64,000 nt of DNA, taken from positions 10,347,611 to 10,411,610 of the forward strand of contig CM026403.1 in assembly GCA_014843695.1 (NCBI GenBank), written 5' to 3'. Of the stretch, positions 49,401-57,750 are shown piece by piece. The first letter of the stretch is position 1. Each line of letters opens with the position of its first letter. The stretch is from Archivesica marissinica (taxonomy: Eukaryota; Mollusca; Bivalvia; Venerida; Vesicomyidae). The position numbers and the translations under genes are program-made. The notes beneath the pieces are model-generated. The model was not told the origin of the DNA. It searched no databases and was given only the letters and a program-made list of their open reading frames with translations.

Positions 49401-52400
49401 AGCAACTTGCTTGCTTAATGGAGATAATCATAATAAGCTTTAAGCTTCCGATTAAATCCATCTTCGTTTGTATAGCTATACAATATATATGTACTGTACA
49501 TAATGAACGTTTGTATAGCTATACAATAGATATGTACTGTACATAATGAACGTTTGTATAGCTATACAGTAGATATGTACTGTACATAATGAACGTTTGT
49601 ATAGCTATACAGTAGATATGTACTGTACATAATGAACGTTTGTATAGCTATACAGTAGATATGTACTGTACATAATGAACGTTTGTATAGCTATACAATA
49701 GATATGTACTGTACATAATGAACGTTTGTATAGCTATACAATAGATATGTACTGTACATAATGAACGTTTGTATAGCTATACAATAGATATGTACTGTAC
49801 ATAATGAACGTTTGTATAGCTATACAATAGATATGTACTGTACATAATGAACGTTTGTATAGCTATACAATAGATATGTACTGTACATAATGAACGTTTG
49901 TATAGCTATACAATAGATATGTACTGTACATAATGAACGTTTGTATAGCTATACAATAGATATGTACTGTACATAATGAACGTTTGTATAGCTATACAAT
50001 AGATATGTACTGTACATAATGAACGTTTGTATAGCTATACAATAGATATGTACTGTACATAATGAACGTTTGTATAGCTATACAATAGATATGTACTGTA
50101 CATAATGAACGTTTGTATAGCTATACAATAGATATGTACTGTACATAATGAACGTTTGTATAGCTATACAATAGATATGTACTGTACATAATGAACGTTT
50201 GTATAGCTATACAATAGATATGTACTGTACATAACGAACGTTTGTATAGCTATACAATAGATATGTACTGTACATAACGAACGTTTGTATAGCTATACAA
50301 TAGATATGTACTGTACATAACGAACGTTTGTATAGCTATACAATAGATATGTACTGTACATAACGAACGTTTGTATAGCTATACAATAGATATGTACTGT
50401 ACATACGAACGTTTGTATAGCTATACAATAGATATGTACTGTACATAACGAACGTTTGTATAGCTATACAATAGATATGTACTGTACATAACGAACGTTT
50501 GTATAGCTATACAATAGATATGTACTGTACATAACGAACGTTTGTATAGCTATACAATAGATATGTACTGTACATAACGAACGTTTGTATAGCTATACAA
50601 TAGATATGTACTGTACATAACGAACGTTTGTATAGCTATACAATAGATATGTACTGTACATAACGAACGTTTGTATAGCTATACAATAGATATGTACTGT
50701 ACATAACGAACGTTTGTATAGCTATACAATAGATATGTACTGTACATAACGAACGTTTGTATAGCTATACAATAGATATGTACTGTACATAACGAACGTT
50801 TGTATAGCTATACAATAGATATGTACTGTACATAACGAACGTTTGTATAGCTATACAATAGATATGTACTGTACATAACGAACGTTTGTATAGCTATACA
50901 ATAGATATGTACTGTACATAACGAACGTTTGTATAGCTATACAATAGATATGTACTGTACATAACGAACGTTTGTATAGCTATACAATAGATATGTACTG
51001 TACATAACGAACGTTTGTATAGCTATACAATAGATATGTACTGTACATAACGAACGTTTGTATAGCTATACAATAGATATGTACTGTACATAACGAACGT
51101 TTGTATAGCTATACAATAGATATGTACTGTACATAACGAACGTTTGTATAGCTATACAATAGATATGTACTGTACATAACGAACGTTTGTATAGCTATAC
51201 AATAGATATGTACTGTACATAACGAACGTTTGTATAGCTATACAATAGATATGTACTGTACATAACGAACGTTTGTATAGCTATACAATAGATATGTACT
51301 GTACATAACGAACGTTTGTATAGCTATACAATAGATATGTACTGTACATAACGAACGTTTGTATAGCTATACAATAGATATGTACTGTACATAACGAACG
51401 TTTGTATAGCTATACAATAGATATGTACTGTACATAATGAACGTTTGTATAGCTATACAATAGATATGTACTGTACATAATGAACGTTTGTATAGCTATA
51501 CAATAGATATGTACTGTACATAATGAACGTTTGTATAGCTATACAATAGATATGTACTGTACATAATGAACGTTTGTATAGCTATACAATAGATATGTAC
51601 TGTACATAATGAACGTTTGTATAGCTATACAATAGATATGTACTGTACATAATGAACGTTTGTATAGCTATACAATAGATATGTACTGTACATAATGAAC
51701 GTTTGTATAGCTATACAATAGATATGTACTGTACATAATGAACGTTTGTATAGCTATACAATAGATATGTACTGTACATAACGAACGTTTGTATAGCTAT
51801 ACAATAGATATGTACTGTACATAACGAACGTTTGTATAGCTATACAATAGATATGTACTGTACATAACGAACGTTTGTATAGCTATACAATAGATATGTA
51901 CTGTACATAACGAACGTTTGTATAGCTATACAATAGATATGTACTGTACATAACGAACGTTTGTATAGCTATACAATAGATATGTACTGTACATAACGAA
52001 CGTTTGTATAGCTATACAATAGATATGTACTGTACATAACGAACGTTTGTATAGCTATACAATAGATATGTACTGTACATAACGAACGTTTGTATAGCTA
52101 TACAATAGATATGTACTGTACATAACGAACGTTTGTATAGCTATACAATAGATATGTACTGTACATAACGAACGTTTGTATAGCTATACAATAGATATGT
52201 ACTGTACAGAATGATCGAATAAATATGTTTAAACCAAGCAACTTGCTTATATGGTTACCTCTTTCCTAACTTGCTAATAAGATGTAGAGCGGATAACGCC
52301 ACCCTTTCAACTCCTCCACGCCCAAAACTATTTCTTGTTTTATTTTCTAGAATTCTGATCCCACTCCTCGTGCGGATCGGATCACCAAGGATTACGAGAA

Positions 52401-52500
52401 GGAATATCCAAGCATTGAGATAGAAGGTCGACGCACAATACGCAAATCTTCCGACAAGCAAAACACCAAGAATATTGAGAAAGTGAAACTTGAAGGCGAG
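28372..52500 (+). CDS. STK36: Serine/threonine kinase 36 / Fused, 3'-partial, nine exons
   Basis: Family knowledge: STK36 (Fused) acts in Hedgehog signalling in some animals and in assembly of the central pair of motile cilia. Seen: exons 28372-28458, 30304-30444, 32468-32545, 34240-34419, 35256-35323, 36105-36331, 38144-38334, 39083-39262 and 52351-52500 join in phase into 434 residues. The kinase domain fills residues 1 to about 255: glycine loop GEGSFGKV (12-19), VAIK lysine at 34, HRDMKPQN with Asp126, DFG at 144-146, an SPE in place of APE, and the closing [13 protein letters not shown]. All catalytic residues are intact. Residues 261-434 are a lysine/glutamate-rich linker. Fused proteins usually have about 1,300 residues with HEAT/ARM-like repeats at the C-terminus, so most of the gene lies past 64000. 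The start is the ATG that opens the kinase N-terminus; the exon begins at 28336 after a splice acceptor, so a 5' UTR exon probably lies upstream. Confidence 0.94.
29111..29619 (+). repeat. 24-bp minisatellite split by a GT-rich stretch
   Basis: Unit 'gctgtgatactcacatagac' plus 'cattg' or 'cagag'. Two blocks (29111-29412, 29469-29619) separated by 56 bases of (GT/TTG) repeats. In STK36 intron 1. Confidence 0.93.
30131..30226 (-). mobile_element. Family N relative, end fragment
   Basis: 'cgccctctagcgtgagccctg' region resembles the N left end; diverged. Confidence 0.45.
30304..30444 (+). CDS. STK36: STK36 exon 2: VAIK lysine and helix C
   Basis: Acceptor 'gtgtttag', donor 'gtacat'; 47 codons. 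Contains [11 protein letters not shown] (catalytic lysine), the helix-C segment [20 protein letters not shown] with its conserved glutamate, and DSFDTDKE. Confidence 0.94.
30594..30874 (+). mobile_element. hAT-like element, family N
   Basis: Ends 'cagggatcattct' and 'agaatgaaccctg'. In STK36 intron 2. No target duplication recognised. Confidence 0.65.
31171..31266 (-). mobile_element. Family N end fragment, inverted
   Basis: About 85 bases of the left end in opposite orientation to 30594, making an inverted pair about 0.5 kb apart. Confidence 0.65.
31297..31521 (+). mobile_element. SINE-A copy, head truncated
   Basis: Starts at 'gctcgcttctcaccaatgc'. In STK36 intron 2, directly before a 26-bp array. 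Confidence 0.8.
31545..31980 (+). repeat. 26-bp minisatellite, about 17 copies
   Basis: Unit 'catgagtgtaagatccattc' plus 'tatcac'. A single related unit occurs at 30926-30952, a possible seed. Confidence 0.93.
32148..32357 (-). mobile_element. SINE-B copy
   Basis: In STK36 intron 2, about 110 bases before exon 3. Several small deletions. Confidence 0.78.
32468..32545 (+). CDS. STK36: STK36 exon 3: hinge
   Basis: Acceptor 'gttccag', donor 'gtttgt'; 26 codons. Encodes [20 protein letters not shown], the hinge and helix D of the kinase. Confidence 0.94.
32639..33327. mobile_element. 689-bp element with 9-bp target duplication
   Basis: 'ctgttgatt' at 32630-32638 and 33328-33336. Short inverted ends ('agcctgg'/'ccaggct'). 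A 9-bp duplication suits Mutator-like elements. In STK36 intron 3. Confidence 0.72.
33528..34239 (+). repeat. 31-bp array made of 3' splice-site copies, 23 units
   Basis: Unit 'attgggtgtatctacctaac' plus 'tgtcgtccagc'. The last unit is 'attgggtgcatctacctaac' plus 'tttattgcag', i.e. the STK36 exon 4 acceptor. Confidence 0.95.
34240..34419 (+). CDS. STK36: STK36 exon 4: catalytic loop and DFG
   Basis: Acceptor 'ttattgcag' at 34239, donor 'gtacaa'; 60 codons. Contains [20 protein letters not shown] and [10 protein letters not shown]. The acceptor is itself the last, diverged unit of a 31-bp tandem array that fills the 0.7 kb before it. Confidence 0.95.
34549..35060 (-). repeat. Dispersed repeat I, interrupted copy
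   Basis: Parts 34549-34688 and 34933-35060 match 52718-52940 in reverse ('ggatataagccgaaaac' end). In STK36 intron 4. Confidence 0.75.
34693..34928. mobile_element. TTAA MITE, family H, nested
   Basis: TTAA at 34689-34692 and 34929-34932; ends 'cccattccctcatagaag' and 'ctctatgaaggaatggg'. It splits a dispersed repeat whose unbroken copy is at 52718-52940. Confidence 0.88.
35256..35323 (+). CDS. STK36: STK36 exon 5: activation segment end
   Basis: Acceptor 'gcttcag', donor 'gtaagg'. Encodes [20 protein letters not shown] and DL, then two bases of Trp. A SINE follows about 30 bases after the donor. Confidence 0.94.
35356..35592 (-). mobile_element. SINE-B copy, full length
   Basis: Begins 33 bases after the STK36 exon 5 donor, in antisense orientation. 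Confidence 0.82.
35817..36052 (+). mobile_element. SINE-A copy, full length
   Basis: 'ggctgtccgattagc' to 'taaataaagtttaaac'. Ends 52 bases before STK36 exon 6. Confidence 0.85.
36105..36331 (+). CDS. STK36: STK36 exon 6: C-lobe end
   Basis: Acceptor 'tcttacag', donor 'gtatgt'. Encodes [20 protein letters not shown] through [18 protein letters not shown], the end of the kinase C-lobe. One base passes to the next exon. Confidence 0.95.
36443..36747 (+). mobile_element. hAT-like element, family N
   Basis: Second full copy ('cagggattattctagaggg' ... 'aaaatgaaccctg'), 110 bases after STK36 exon 6. Confidence 0.68.
36876..36958 (+). mobile_element. SINE-A head only
   Basis: tRNA-like head up to 'tgtgagatggta', then unrelated T-rich DNA. 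3' truncation is unusual for SINEs; deletion after insertion is likely. Confidence 0.7.
37152..37442 (+). mobile_element. SINE-C copy, full length
   Basis: In STK36 intron 6. 'gtctctgtctgtatc' lost a few bases; otherwise complete. Confidence 0.85.
37671..38083 (+). mobile_element. SINE-D with partial duplicate head, 11-bp target duplication
   Basis: A head fragment (37678-37725) and a full copy (37830-38083). The whole stretch is flanked by 'acgaagcagat' at 37660-37670 and 38084-38094, so it probably inserted as one compound unit. Ends 60 bases before STK36 exon 7. Confidence 0.85.
38144..38334 (+). CDS. STK36: STK36 exon 7: linker start
   Basis: Acceptor 'tgttttcag', donor 'gtaagt'. In phase with exon 6. 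Encodes a Pro/Ser stretch ([14 protein letters not shown]) and a Lys/Glu-rich helix ([18 protein letters not shown]). The placement after the kinase and the '[10 protein letters not shown]' helix fit Fused proteins. Confidence 0.88.
38477..38973. mobile_element. Inverted-repeat element hosting the hAT MITE
   Basis: Arms 'aatacatttgttctgtttaa' (left) and the complement ending at 38973, about 40 bases each. The hAT MITE sits at the inner edge of the left arm. Confidence 0.7.
38518..38895. mobile_element. hAT-like MITE, perfect 8-bp target duplication
   Basis: 'gtttaaag' at 38510-38517 and 38896-38903; ends 'tagggggcaacgaata' and 'ttgttgccatcccta'. The interior is rich in 'cgaatattcg'. Confidence 0.9.
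39083..39262 (+). CDS. STK36: STK36 exon 8: low-complexity linker
   Basis: Acceptor 'taaaaccag' (weak polypyrimidine tract), donor 'gtaagg'; 60 codons. Encodes [20 protein letters not shown], acidic/lysine repeats and [13 protein letters not shown]. Noticeably more GC-rich than the surrounding DNA, as expected of coding sequence. Confidence 0.82.
39432..39665 (+). mobile_element. SINE-B copy, full length
   Basis: Head 'gttgtgatagctcagtgg', tail ending 'ataaactaa'. In STK36 intron 8. Confidence 0.82.
39892..40055. mobile_element. Tc1/mariner-like MITE without nested element
   Basis: Short form (164 bp) with both ends ('tacagttaagcttgtatta' and 'agacaggtttgactgta'). Confidence 0.72.
40067..40426. 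mobile_element. hAT-like MITE, second copy
   Basis: Same family as 38518-38895; imperfect duplication 'gtattaaac'/'gtattaac'. Contains a C-run at about 40365. Confidence 0.83.
40545..40833 (+). mobile_element. SINE-C copy with 12-bp target duplication
   Basis: 'agtgagagaaca' at 40533-40544 and again at 40834-40845, exactly flanking the element. Its intact state and perfect duplication suggest a young insertion. Confidence 0.92.
41241..42044 (+). mobile_element. SINE-E with nested MITE, 16-bp target duplication
   Basis: 'tatctatgtttataag' at 41225-41240 and 42045-42060 flank the unit exactly. The SINE is split at 'gacgTTAAac' in its tail by the 500-bp MITE at 41481-41980. Confidence 0.92.
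41481..41980. mobile_element. TTAA MITE, family Q, 500 bp
   Basis: Ends 'agcgacactacatcg' and 'cgatgtagtgtcgct', TTAA at 41477-41480 and 41981-41984. Inserted in a SINE-E tail. Confidence 0.9.
42061..42654. other. Unassigned intronic DNA, STK36 intron 8
   Basis: AT-rich. 'ccagagttattgccctt' occurs at 42385 and 42521, a diverged partial duplication. Nothing else seen. Confidence 0.5.
42655..42800 (+). mobile_element. SINE-E copy, 3' truncated
   Basis: Head and core present, lost after 'tgaaatactgg'. Confidence 0.65.
43084..43369 (+). mobile_element. SINE-C copy with 13-bp target duplication
   Basis: 'atccaaaatacag' at 43071-43083 and 43370-43382. Confidence 0.92.
43679..46646 (+). repeat. 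42-bp satellite with 69-bp variant units
   Basis: Basic unit 'atatagctagttaacgtatc' plus 'tacatgtaggtacctgtagaa'. Longer units insert 'gcatgtacacacatgagtga' plus 'tgcaata'. Blocks of both alternate, a higher-order pattern. In STK36 intron 8. Confidence 0.95.
46893..47098 (-). mobile_element. SINE-B copy inside a long inverted repeat
   Basis: Its tail (46891-46903) lies inside the left arm of the inverted repeat, and the matching 13 bases of tail recur in the right arm at about 47634. Confidence 0.82.
47181..47481 (+). mobile_element. SINE-C copy with 12-bp target duplication
   Basis: 'acaaacattaga' at 47169-47180 and 47482-47493. It lies between the arms of the 46.8/47.7 kb inverted repeat. 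Confidence 0.9.
48003..48226 (+). mobile_element. SINE-C copy, headless
   Basis: Starts after the tRNA part at 'taataaaattaacagtc'; tail runs into a (CA)n stretch. Confidence 0.82.
48596..48847 (+). mobile_element. SINE-A copy, full length
   Basis: Head 'gctgtttgattagcg', complete body and tail. In STK36 intron 8. Confidence 0.85.
49087..49324. mobile_element. TTAA MITE, family F
   Basis: TTAA at 49083-49086 and 49325-49328. Intact; about 140 bases before the 43-bp array. Confidence 0.88.
49463..52216 (+). repeat. 43-bp satellite, about 64 copies
   Basis: Unit 'gaacgtttgtatagctatac' plus 'aatagatatgtactgtacataa'. Nearly identical copies; T/C variants occur in blocks. Ends 134 bases before STK36 exon 9. 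Confidence 0.96.
52351..52500 (+). CDS. STK36: STK36 exon 9: linker
   Basis: Acceptor 'tattttctag', donor 'gtgaga'; 50 whole codons, phase 0 at both ends. Encodes [20 protein letters not shown] and then a basic segment ending EKVKLEGE. It lies 13.1 kb after exon 8, directly after a 2.7 kb satellite. No further exon was recognised up to 64000. Confidence 0.85.
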
Positions 52501-52717
52501 GTGAGATGTTTATCTGTTTCTGTAGCAAGTTGACTAGTGCATTTCCATCGCTGTATATATATACACCCATATTTAATTATATACCGTTAAGTGCACCTCA
52601 ATAGAAACAACACATTTTAACCCTTTCCCCCTTAGAAGCCTCTCGACGCCAATGCCTATTGACATAAATCGATACATTAGTAGGCAAACAAGCTATAATA
52701 AAGTCGCTGATATATGT

Positions 52718-52940
52718 ATAGGATATAAGCCGAAAACGATCCAATATGTAAAATAATGGACTGTGTGAGTCGCCTAGAGCCGAAGACGGTACCACTATTT
52801 TACATACTGGATCTGTTTGAGGCGTATATCTTACTTAAAGCACACACTTATATAATAAGTTTGCTAATTTCGTACATTTACGCGTAGGCTTTAATATAAT
52901 ACTCTTGTCTTTTGACAGCAGTCCAATATTAATAATAATG
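52718..52940 (+). repeat. Dispersed repeat I, uninterrupted copy
   Basis: Holds the empty TTAA (52835-52838) corresponding to the H insertion at 34693. Confidence 0.72.
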
Positions 52941-52942
52941 TA

Positions 52943-53581
52943 GAGTGATGGAACCTATGCTCGGCGTAAATCCCACATATAATGACCAGTATAAAATGTT
53001 AATTGCACATGCCGTATATTATTATTTTCTTAAGTCGTGAAAACAACTTTCAAAACACTCTTGTCGACAGTTTTAGCTTCATCACGCGACCTTGCTGCTC
53101 AATACAACTATCGCAACGGTGTCGGTCGGCACCCGTTTATATGGGGAACTGAATACTTCAGGGCACCTATGCACGGCGTACTTGTTATTTTTTATTTATC
53201 CACCATAACTTGTTGAAAATCTTATTTTGATATAGTACATCATTGAATAAAAACATTTATTCGTCTTAATCAGAAATGGTATTGAAACTATTTTTCGGGT
53301 TAGTGTAGATTTTAAAAATTCGGATAGCTACCCGAATTGCTCATACACCGTAACAGTTTCGCTGGAAATATTCTCCCAATGAGTTGCTTGTTGATATTAG
53401 TCTGCTGGACAAGTCATGTGACAGTTGCATTAGGCTACCGATACACTCAACGGAATGCTATTGAACCATGCTTCAGCTCTGTCAGCGAAATTAGCCTAGC
53501 ACTATATAAATATTTTAAATACGGATGAAAATGGAAAATACACCGAGCATAGGAATACGCCGAGCATAGGTTCCACCACTC
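52943..53581. mobile_element. 639-bp element with TA-flanked inverted ends
   Basis: 'gagtgatggaacctatgctc' at 52943 and its near-complement ending at 53581; TA on both sides. Related sub-terminal motifs occur inside (53164, 53540). No transposase frame. Confidence 0.75.
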
Positions 53582-53837
53582 TATAATAACGATAGGAACA
53601 ACGTAGTGTATACAACCCGTAATAATTCCCAGTAACCTCCATGAAGGTGGAGTAGGCAAGTTCACAGCTTATCCATTGCGTACGATTGGTAAATTACAGA
53701 CAAATGTATGAAATAAAACTACATCTCTATGGGGGAAAGGGTTAAGACATCTTTGAAGACTGATAACATTTAACACTTTCCCACAGATAGATTTATGGTA
53801 ATATCTACTATATCTCCATACATGTACATACACATAC

Positions 53838-54020
53838 CTGTCTCCGTGGCCTAGTGGTTAAGGTGTCTACAGAGCAGGAGGTCGAAGGTTCGAACCTCAT
53901 CAGGGATTCTTTCTGATATGGCCTGTTGGTGAGCCGCCAGCTAGTTAAATAATGGTTACTGATTGCCTACCAGCCTGGCATACAAGCATATGATTCGGGA
54001 AGTACTGATGTTCATAAAAA
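53838..54020 (+). mobile_element. tRNA-derived SINE, other family
   Basis: A box 'gtggcctagtggttaaggtg', B box 'ggttcgaacctc', then an unrelated body. Directly before the 45-bp array. Confidence 0.6.
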
Positions 54021-54116
54021 GAGGTGTCTCATAAGTCAGAAATGGCTGGCCCTTTAAATAGCGGTGATACTATAATAAACAAACACTTTACATACATACA
54101 GCCATTTAGCTGGCAA

Positions 54117-55963
54117 TGAGTGGATGAGCAGTCAGCATATATACCCCACACCCATAGAGTATGAGTGGATGAGCAGTCAGCATGTATACCCCACATCCAT
54201 AGCGTATGAGTGGATGAGCAGTCAGCATATATACCCCACATCCATAGTGTATGAGTGGATGAGCAGTCAGCATATATACCCCACATCCATAGCGTATGAG
54301 TGGATGAGCAGTCAGCATATATACCCCACATCCATAGAGTATGAGTGGATGAGCAGTCAGCATATATACCCCACATCCATAGAGTATGAGTGGATGAGCA
54401 GTCAGCATATATACACCACATCCATAGAGTATGAGTGGATGAGCAGTCAGCATGTATACCCCACATCCATAGCGTATAAGTGGATGAGCAGTCAGCATAT
54501 ATACCCCACATCCATAGAGTATGAGTGGATGAGCAGTCAGCATATATACCCCACATCCATAGTGTATGAGTGGATGAGCAGTCAGCATATATACCCCACA
54601 TCCATAGAGTATGAGTGGATGAGCAGTCAGCATATATACCCCACATCCATAGAGTATGAGTGGATGAGCAGTCAGCATATATACCCCACATCCATAGAGT
54701 ATGAGTGGATGAGCAGTCAGCATATATACCCCACATCCATAGAGTATGAGTGGATGAGCAGTCAGCATATATACCCCACATCCATAGAGTATGAGTGGAT
54801 GAGCAGTCAGCATATATACCCCACATCCATAGAGTATGAGTGGATGAGCAGTCAGCATATATACCCCACATCCATAGAGTATGAGTGGATGAGCAGTCAG
54901 CATATATACCCCACATCCATAGAGTATGAGTGGATGAGCAGTCAGCATATATACCCCACATCCATAGAGTATGAGTGGATGAGCAGTCAGCATATATACC
55001 CCACATCCATAGAGTATGAGTGGATGAGCAGTCAGCATATATACCCCACATCCATAGAGTATGAGTGGATGAGCAGTCAGCATATATACCCCACATCCAT
55101 AGAGTATAAGTGGATGAGCAGTCAGCATATATACCCCACATCCATAGAGTATGAGTGGATGAGCAGTCAGCATATATACCCCACATCCATAGTGTATGAG
55201 TGGATGAGCAGTCAGCATATATACCCCACATCCATAGAGTATGAGTGGATGAGCAGTCAGCATATATACCCCACATCCATAGAGTATGAGTGGATGAGCA
55301 GTCAGCATATATACCCCACATCCATAGAGTATGAGTGGATGAGCAGTCAGCATATATACCCCACATCCATAGAGTATGAGTGGATGAGCAGTCAGCATAT
55401 ATACCCCACATCCATAGTGTATGAGTGGATGAGCAGTCAGCATATATACCCCACATCCATAGTGTATGAGTGGATGAGCAGTCAGCATATATACCCCACA
55501 TCCATAGAGTATGAGTGGATGAGCAGTCAGCATATATACCCCACATCCATAGAGTATGAGTGGATGAGCAGTCAGCATATATACCCCACATCCATAGAGT
55601 ATGAGTGGATGAGCAGTCAGCATATATACCCCACATCCATAGAGTATGAGTGGATGAGCAGTCAGCATATATACCCCACATCCATAGTGTATGAGTGGAT
55701 GAGCAGTCAGCATATATACCCCACATCCATAGAGTATGAGTGGATGAGCAGTCAGCATATATACCCCACATCCATAGAGTATGAGTGGATGAGCAGTCAG
55801 CATATATACCCCACATCCATAGTGTATGAGTGGATGAGCAGTCAGCATATATACCCCATATCCATAGCGTATGAGTGGATGAGCAGTCAGCATATATACC
55901 CCACAACCATAGAGTATGAGTGGATGAGCAGTCAGCATGTATACCCCACATTCATAGCGTATA
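54117..55963 (+). repeat. 45-bp satellite, 41 copies
   Basis: Unit 'tggatgagcagtcagcatat' plus 'ataccccacatccatagagt' and 'atgag'. 45 is a multiple of 3, so long frames exist on both strands, but none has a plausible start context or domain. Confidence 0.96.
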
Positions 55964-56108
55964 GGCTAATATACGTCAAATTATTTCATGTGAGGAAGCT
56001 ATGCAGCTGGCATGTGGATGGTGGATGGTTTTACCCGGGCACCCAGTGTCTTCTTCCACCAATAATAGCTGGATAGCCGGCGTATGACCTAAGCTGTTAG
56101 TGTTATTT
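55964..56108 (+). mobile_element. SINE-E copy, headless
   Basis: 'catgtgaggaagctatgcag' to 'cctaagctgttagtg'. Squeezed between the 45-bp array and a 113-bp triplication. Confidence 0.7.
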
Positions 56109-56440
56109 CAAACCACCAAAACAAGAACACAAACGAAGAGTAGGGCAGTTGTTCAGAGTCATGCATCGTTTGTTCGCAATTTGCTTCAAATGGCATCTCC
56201 TCCGATATGATTGGTCAATTTCAAACCACAAAAACACAAACGAAGAGTAGGGCAGTTGTTCAGAGCCATGCATCGCTTGTTCGCAATTTGCTTCAAATGG
56301 CATCTCCTTTGATATGATTGGTCAATTTCAAACCACCAAAACAAAAATGCAAACGAACAGTAGGGCAGTTGTTCAGAGTCATGCATCGCTTGTTTGCAAT
56401 TTGCTTCAAATGGCATCTCCTCTGACATGATTGGTGAATT
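56106..56440 (+). repeat. 113-117-bp tandem repeat, 3 copies
   Basis: 'tttcaaaccac' at 56107, 56219 and 56336, each followed by 'gtagggcagttgttcagag'. Confidence 0.92.
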
Positions 56441-56993
56441 TTGCCAGCATCGCTATGACCAAGTCCGAGAGAGTCATTAAATTTTGGAGTAGTCGACCAA
56501 AAGGAAAAATGTCAAATATATTCTCCTCGGAACTATCTGCCTCAAATACACTTATATTTCATAGAAATGCTGATTGCTCTACAACAATAGTTAAGGGAAA
56601 TAAGAAAGGGAATTTTCCCCATATAAGATAATACGGAAAACTGATAACAGCTGCTTGTCTAATTTGAAAATAACCTTACACAAATTAAGTTAACCTGTAC
56701 CAACTGTCGCAATTTGGGTTGACTCTGTTAAGAAAATAGTTGGTGCGACTTAGTTTTCCTTACAGTGTTAGCAGTCTTCTTTGATATTGAAGAGGAAGAG
56801 TTAATACTATATACAGATATTATGACATTCCTCCCACTTCAACCAATTGTATTTGAAAACATTAATATTATTTGACGTGAACTGCTCTAATCAATTGTGT
56901 TCAACTTGGGTTGATGTGACAACACAACATGGCCTCAGTTTCATGTCTCATGTGTGAAAATGTTATTGAAGTCTTCTCTGACATCATTGAACG
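56441..56993. other. Unassigned intronic DNA, STK36 intron 9
   Basis: No repeat or exon recognised. A short frame at 56431-56631 has no family resemblance. Confidence 0.5.
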
Positions 56994-57265
56994 GTGTGTG
57001 TTTTACGTTTATTTACCGTCGCTACCGATTGCCCATATGAGCGACGCCGCCTGAAGAGATTAGTCATTTTAGATTTTTGGAGGCTAGTGCAATGATACAG
57101 ACATACCGGTAGACTCATTCCAGAGTCTCCTCTGGTTCTTTTATGTGCACTGTGTAAAGCACCGACACGAGACCTCGGTTTAACGTCCCATCTGAAAGAC
57201 TTAATTTTATTAGGGTCAGACGGGGGATCGAACCTGTGATACCTGGATTACCAGTCCCACACACT
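56994..57265 (-). mobile_element. SINE-C copy, head partly lost
   Basis: Tail at 56994; head stops within the anticodon arm near 57262. In STK36 intron 9. Confidence 0.82.
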
Positions 57266-57750
57266 GGACAGAAGTTAATATCACACATTTGAAGTTTTCC
57301 TACTTCTTATTAAATATTTTAAATGTCTCACTTTCGAATGAGCATTGTCCCGTTGGATTCTAAAAATGGTTCCCATGTGTATTACGTTTGAGAACGATAT
57401 TATCACCTTCTAATTAAACTATTTTATCACCAAAATAAAATTCCACATTGAGAACTCTTTGGTTTTCCTTCTTTCTATTAAATATTTTAAATGTCTCACT
57501 TTGGAATGTATTTTAGGCGAACTCCAAGGTATCAACTCTTATCATTTTATTAAAATGATTTACTTAGAAATGGTGTGAAGAAATACCCGAGAACTAACTG
57601 TATTATTTATACTGTACCTGTAGACGTATACACGCTGTTTGCATGAGATAGTAGATGTGTGCACTAACCACTTGGATCTTAATCAGAATTATACATGTAT
57701 TAACTGTATTATCTTCTAATACTTACCCAGCTGGTGAGTAGGATCACTAG
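57266..57750. other. Unassigned intronic DNA, STK36 intron 9
   Basis: Contains a diverged duplication ('ttaaatattttaaatgtctcac' region at 57311 and 57479). No exon found. Confidence 0.5.

Larger units (their letters stand above)
52621..53741. mobile_element. TTAA MITE, family H, carrying nested elements
   Basis: TTAA at 52617-52620 and 53742-53745; ends 'ccctttcccccttagaag' and 'ctctatgggggaaaggg'. Interior is filled by repeat I (52718-52940) and the element at 52943-53581. Confidence 0.8.

Noticed and set aside
54029..56076. Frames of more than 600 codons on both strands
   Set aside because: They come from a 45-bp satellite (a multiple of 3) without stops in several frames; no non-repeat domain, no splice context.
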